A stretch of DNA of 64,000 nucleotides. It comes from Trissonchulus latispiculum. Taxonomy: Eukaryota > Nematoda > Enoplea > Enoplida > Ironidae. The translations under genes were made by a program, and so were the position numbers. The notes beneath the pieces were generated by a model that was given only the letters and a program-made list of their open reading frames with translations, was not told the DNA's origin and ran no database searches. Position 1 is the stretch's first letter, and each line of letters opens with the position of its first letter. Shown here piece by piece: positions 61,935 to 64,000 of this stretch. Location of the stretch: contig JASAND010020402.1 in the NCBI GenBank assembly GCA_030248195.1, positions 33,033 through 97,032 of the forward strand, written 5' to 3'.

Positions 61935-62065
61935 CTTCATTTGCGTTTGAATTGAAACGCATTGATTAGCTAGTTAACTACTGTAATCTGTAATCATCAG
62001 TGTATTTCCGTAGCAGTAGCTAAGTAGCCAATCAAGTGCATTTCAGTTCAAACGCAGGTAGGCTC
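61935..62065. repeat. short foldback repeat
   Basis: TTTGCGTTTGAATTGAAACG at about 61950 is mirrored by CATTTCAGTTCAAACGCAGG ending near 62060. TTGATTAGCTAGTTAACTAC pairs with a GTAGCTAAGTAGCCAATCAA-like right half. It is about 130 bp, a miniature inverted-repeat element. Confidence 0.7.
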
Positions 62066-63125
62066 AATCTTAACAACACTAAGTTAGTTTAAATCGTGAA
62101 CCCCTTCCCAGAGATTTCGGCCTTAATCTGCAGAGCAGGCTGCTTGCTATTTGCGCCAGGAAGGGTACAGTTTCGTAGTCTTCCTATCATTTGAAAATTG
62201 AAATTCCAAATTCAAACTGAAAAACTCACGTTGAAAATTGTTGAAATTTTGGCAATATTTTCATCAAAATAGTCAAAAGATCGAGCAAAATTTTCGTAAA
62301 GGTGTTTTGTCGTCAGGTAAGTGGCAAGTAAACAGAAATGAATATCGTCAGACAAGTTCTTGATGGTTATTCGATGACAGCAAGTCGAAGCAGATTTGCT
62401 CTTGCAGCTGACAAAAATATTAGTTCAAAAACTAATCCCTGGCTAATTTGTTAACAGCAGCACAATATTTTGTCAATAAATTAAGCCTATTGTCCATAAA
62501 TTGCCAGCTTTCCATTGTCAAAGTGGCATTCCTTTGTCAAAATTATCGTAATTTAATTACTACATTATTCATTAATTGTTTGAGGTGGCTCATCCTAGTA
62601 ACCTATACAAACGGCAACCTAGAATGGAGTGCAGCCTATTTTAATTATGTGCAGTGGGAATATTTGTTTTCAAATTCAATTCGTCAGCCAATCAGACTAA
62701 TAAGATTAAAGCAGCGAACCCCGCCAATATTTCTTTTGACAGTAGCTGAAAGGGCCTTACGAGAAAAACAACAGAACTTGGATATCTACCTGATTCAGTG
62801 GGAATATATACGCTCTCTTCCATTCTTTCTTCATGAACTGTCAGTCCATATGAATTTCATAATTCAAAGGACAAATGGGACAGACTAATTCTCGCAATGC
62901 TGAATCCATTAATCAAGAATCCCTATTGAATGGAGCACTTTATCTCGGCGGAATGTAGAAAACAGTGGGCTGATTTCCCTACAACACTATTGTGTTCGTT
63001 GTGGTGGTCGTATTTGAGGTATATACTACTGTTCTTAGCTTTTTAGAGCTTCATAGGTATCAATGCATAAACACTACATACAACCACTCTGGTTAGTATC
63101 AAATGATCCTTTCAATGCGTTTTTG
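62066..63125. other. intergenic with one unassigned open frame
   Basis: 62448-62888 (+) is open for 146 codons without an ATG and contains a repeated W-E-Y tripeptide. No domain is recognised. Confidence 0.3.
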
Positions 63126-63778
63126 CAAGAGTACATACAAAGAGTAGGAAACTCTCCGACTACCATGTCCAAATCATGCTAGGAAAGTGAAAGGTAAACC
63201 AATTGGGACTCCCCGGAACTTCAGTGGGGGGGGGTCCCACTTTGCAGCAATTTACACGCTTTCATATAAAAGTGTGTACAGAATTTTCACTGGCTCCACC
63301 AAGCCTAAGGCTTACTGTAGATAATTATTGGTATATTTTAATTAATTAATTATGACTTTAATTAGGTTAATGCAATTTAAAAACTGATTCGACAACTTTT
63401 GTAGCATTGTTTTTGCCTTTTCCAATAATATAAAAATTGTTACACAATACAAAAATTCACAGGAATGTAGAGTGCAACAATTTTTATAATCATTGGAAAG
63501 AGCAGAAAAAATGCTACAAAGTTGCCGAATTAGTTTTTAAATGCATTAACCTAATTAAAGTTATAATTAATTAATTAAAATAACTAATAATAATCTACAG
63601 TAAGCCTTACTCTATTGGTGCAATCAGAGAGCAGACACACTATTATATGAAAGCGTGTAATTAGTGGTAGCGGACCCCCCGGAAGTTACGGGGGTCCTGA
63701 GTTAATGAACCGAGCATACCTAGCACGATTTGTATATGCTAGTGTAAGAGTTTCATAATTTTATATTATGTACTCTTG
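63126..63778. mobile_element. foldback element, CAAGAGTACATA family copy 4
   Basis: Left end CAAGAGTACATACAAAGAG and right end TATTATGTACTCTTG. Almost the whole 653 bp folds back on itself: ACACGCTTTCATATAAAAGTG pairs with its mirror near 63650, and AACTTTTGTAGCATTG near 63400 pairs with its mirror near 63515. Its central sequence differs from the other three copies. No target duplication is visible. Confidence 0.85.
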
Positions 63779-64000
63779 GCTCTAGATTGAGCATCTTGTG
63801 CCAAACTGACACTGGCGTACATTCCTCCTTTTTCTATGTTTTCTTGTCCTATGGTTTTAGGTTCCCTTGTTTATTGTGCTGGTTTCCTACCTATTTCCTG
63901 CTCTGTAACAGTCTTGGAATGGTCTCGTGTTTTTAGGCCAAAAGATAAGAAAGTTTTGGTTTTTGGCCTTAGGATCCCAATAGGTAGACGAGACACCGGA

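Overview
This 64 kb window is eukaryotic nuclear DNA, almost certainly from a bilaterian invertebrate. The evidence is two multi-exon genes with clean GT-AG introns (one GC-AG), a cAMP-dependent protein kinase (PKA) catalytic subunit on the + strand and a neuromedin-U/pyrokinin-type peptide receptor on the - strand, set in moderately AT-rich sequence full of short inverted-repeat transposons, satellites and degraded retroelements. The duplicated catalytic-loop exon of the kinase resembles what I recall for Aplysia PKA, so a mollusc or another spiralian is my best guess. That is an inference.

Layout. 0-8.1 kb is repeat DNA: a 149-bp satellite, two related foldback elements, a hAT element with a perfect 8-bp target duplication, an element built from 20-bp palindromes, and a two-type 145/155-bp satellite. 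A decayed LINE lies at 9.0-9.7 kb. The PKA gene occupies 11.7-22.5 kb; its 5' exon(s) were not found. It has two 127-bp alternative exons for the catalytic loop (13457-13583 and 16186-16312) and two alternative last exons (19112-19288 and 21385-21510) reached from one GC splice donor. 23.8-28.2 kb holds GGAACC minisatellites and a poly(A)-binding-protein pseudogene fragment. A single-exon four-pass membrane protein is at 28.5-29.4 kb (-). 29.8-34.0 kb is a large inverted-repeat element carrying two further hAT insertions with perfect target duplications. A tRNA-Thr-like tandem repeat is at 35.1-35.6 kb.

The receptor gene runs from 43673 down to 36128 in six coding exons (464 residues). Its 3.8-kb third intron contains, on the same strand, an intronless seven-pass receptor-like reading frame with one frameshift before its last membrane segment. 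43.9-64 kb is intergenic: three TTAA-flanked elements occur in the window (two here, one inside the PKA gene), plus an element with an 8-bp duplication, a 1.1-kb palindrome, a tRNA-like short repeat, a Ty3/gypsy gag remnant, and four copies in the whole window of a foldback family beginning CAAGAGTACATA.

Functionally, a Gq-type or Gs-type peptide receptor and a PKA catalytic subunit are both signalling genes, but nothing in the sequence shows that they are co-regulated. The clearest biology is the alternative exon design of the kinase; the clearest genome-structure signal is the recurrent use of self-complementary minisatellite ends by hAT-type elements.
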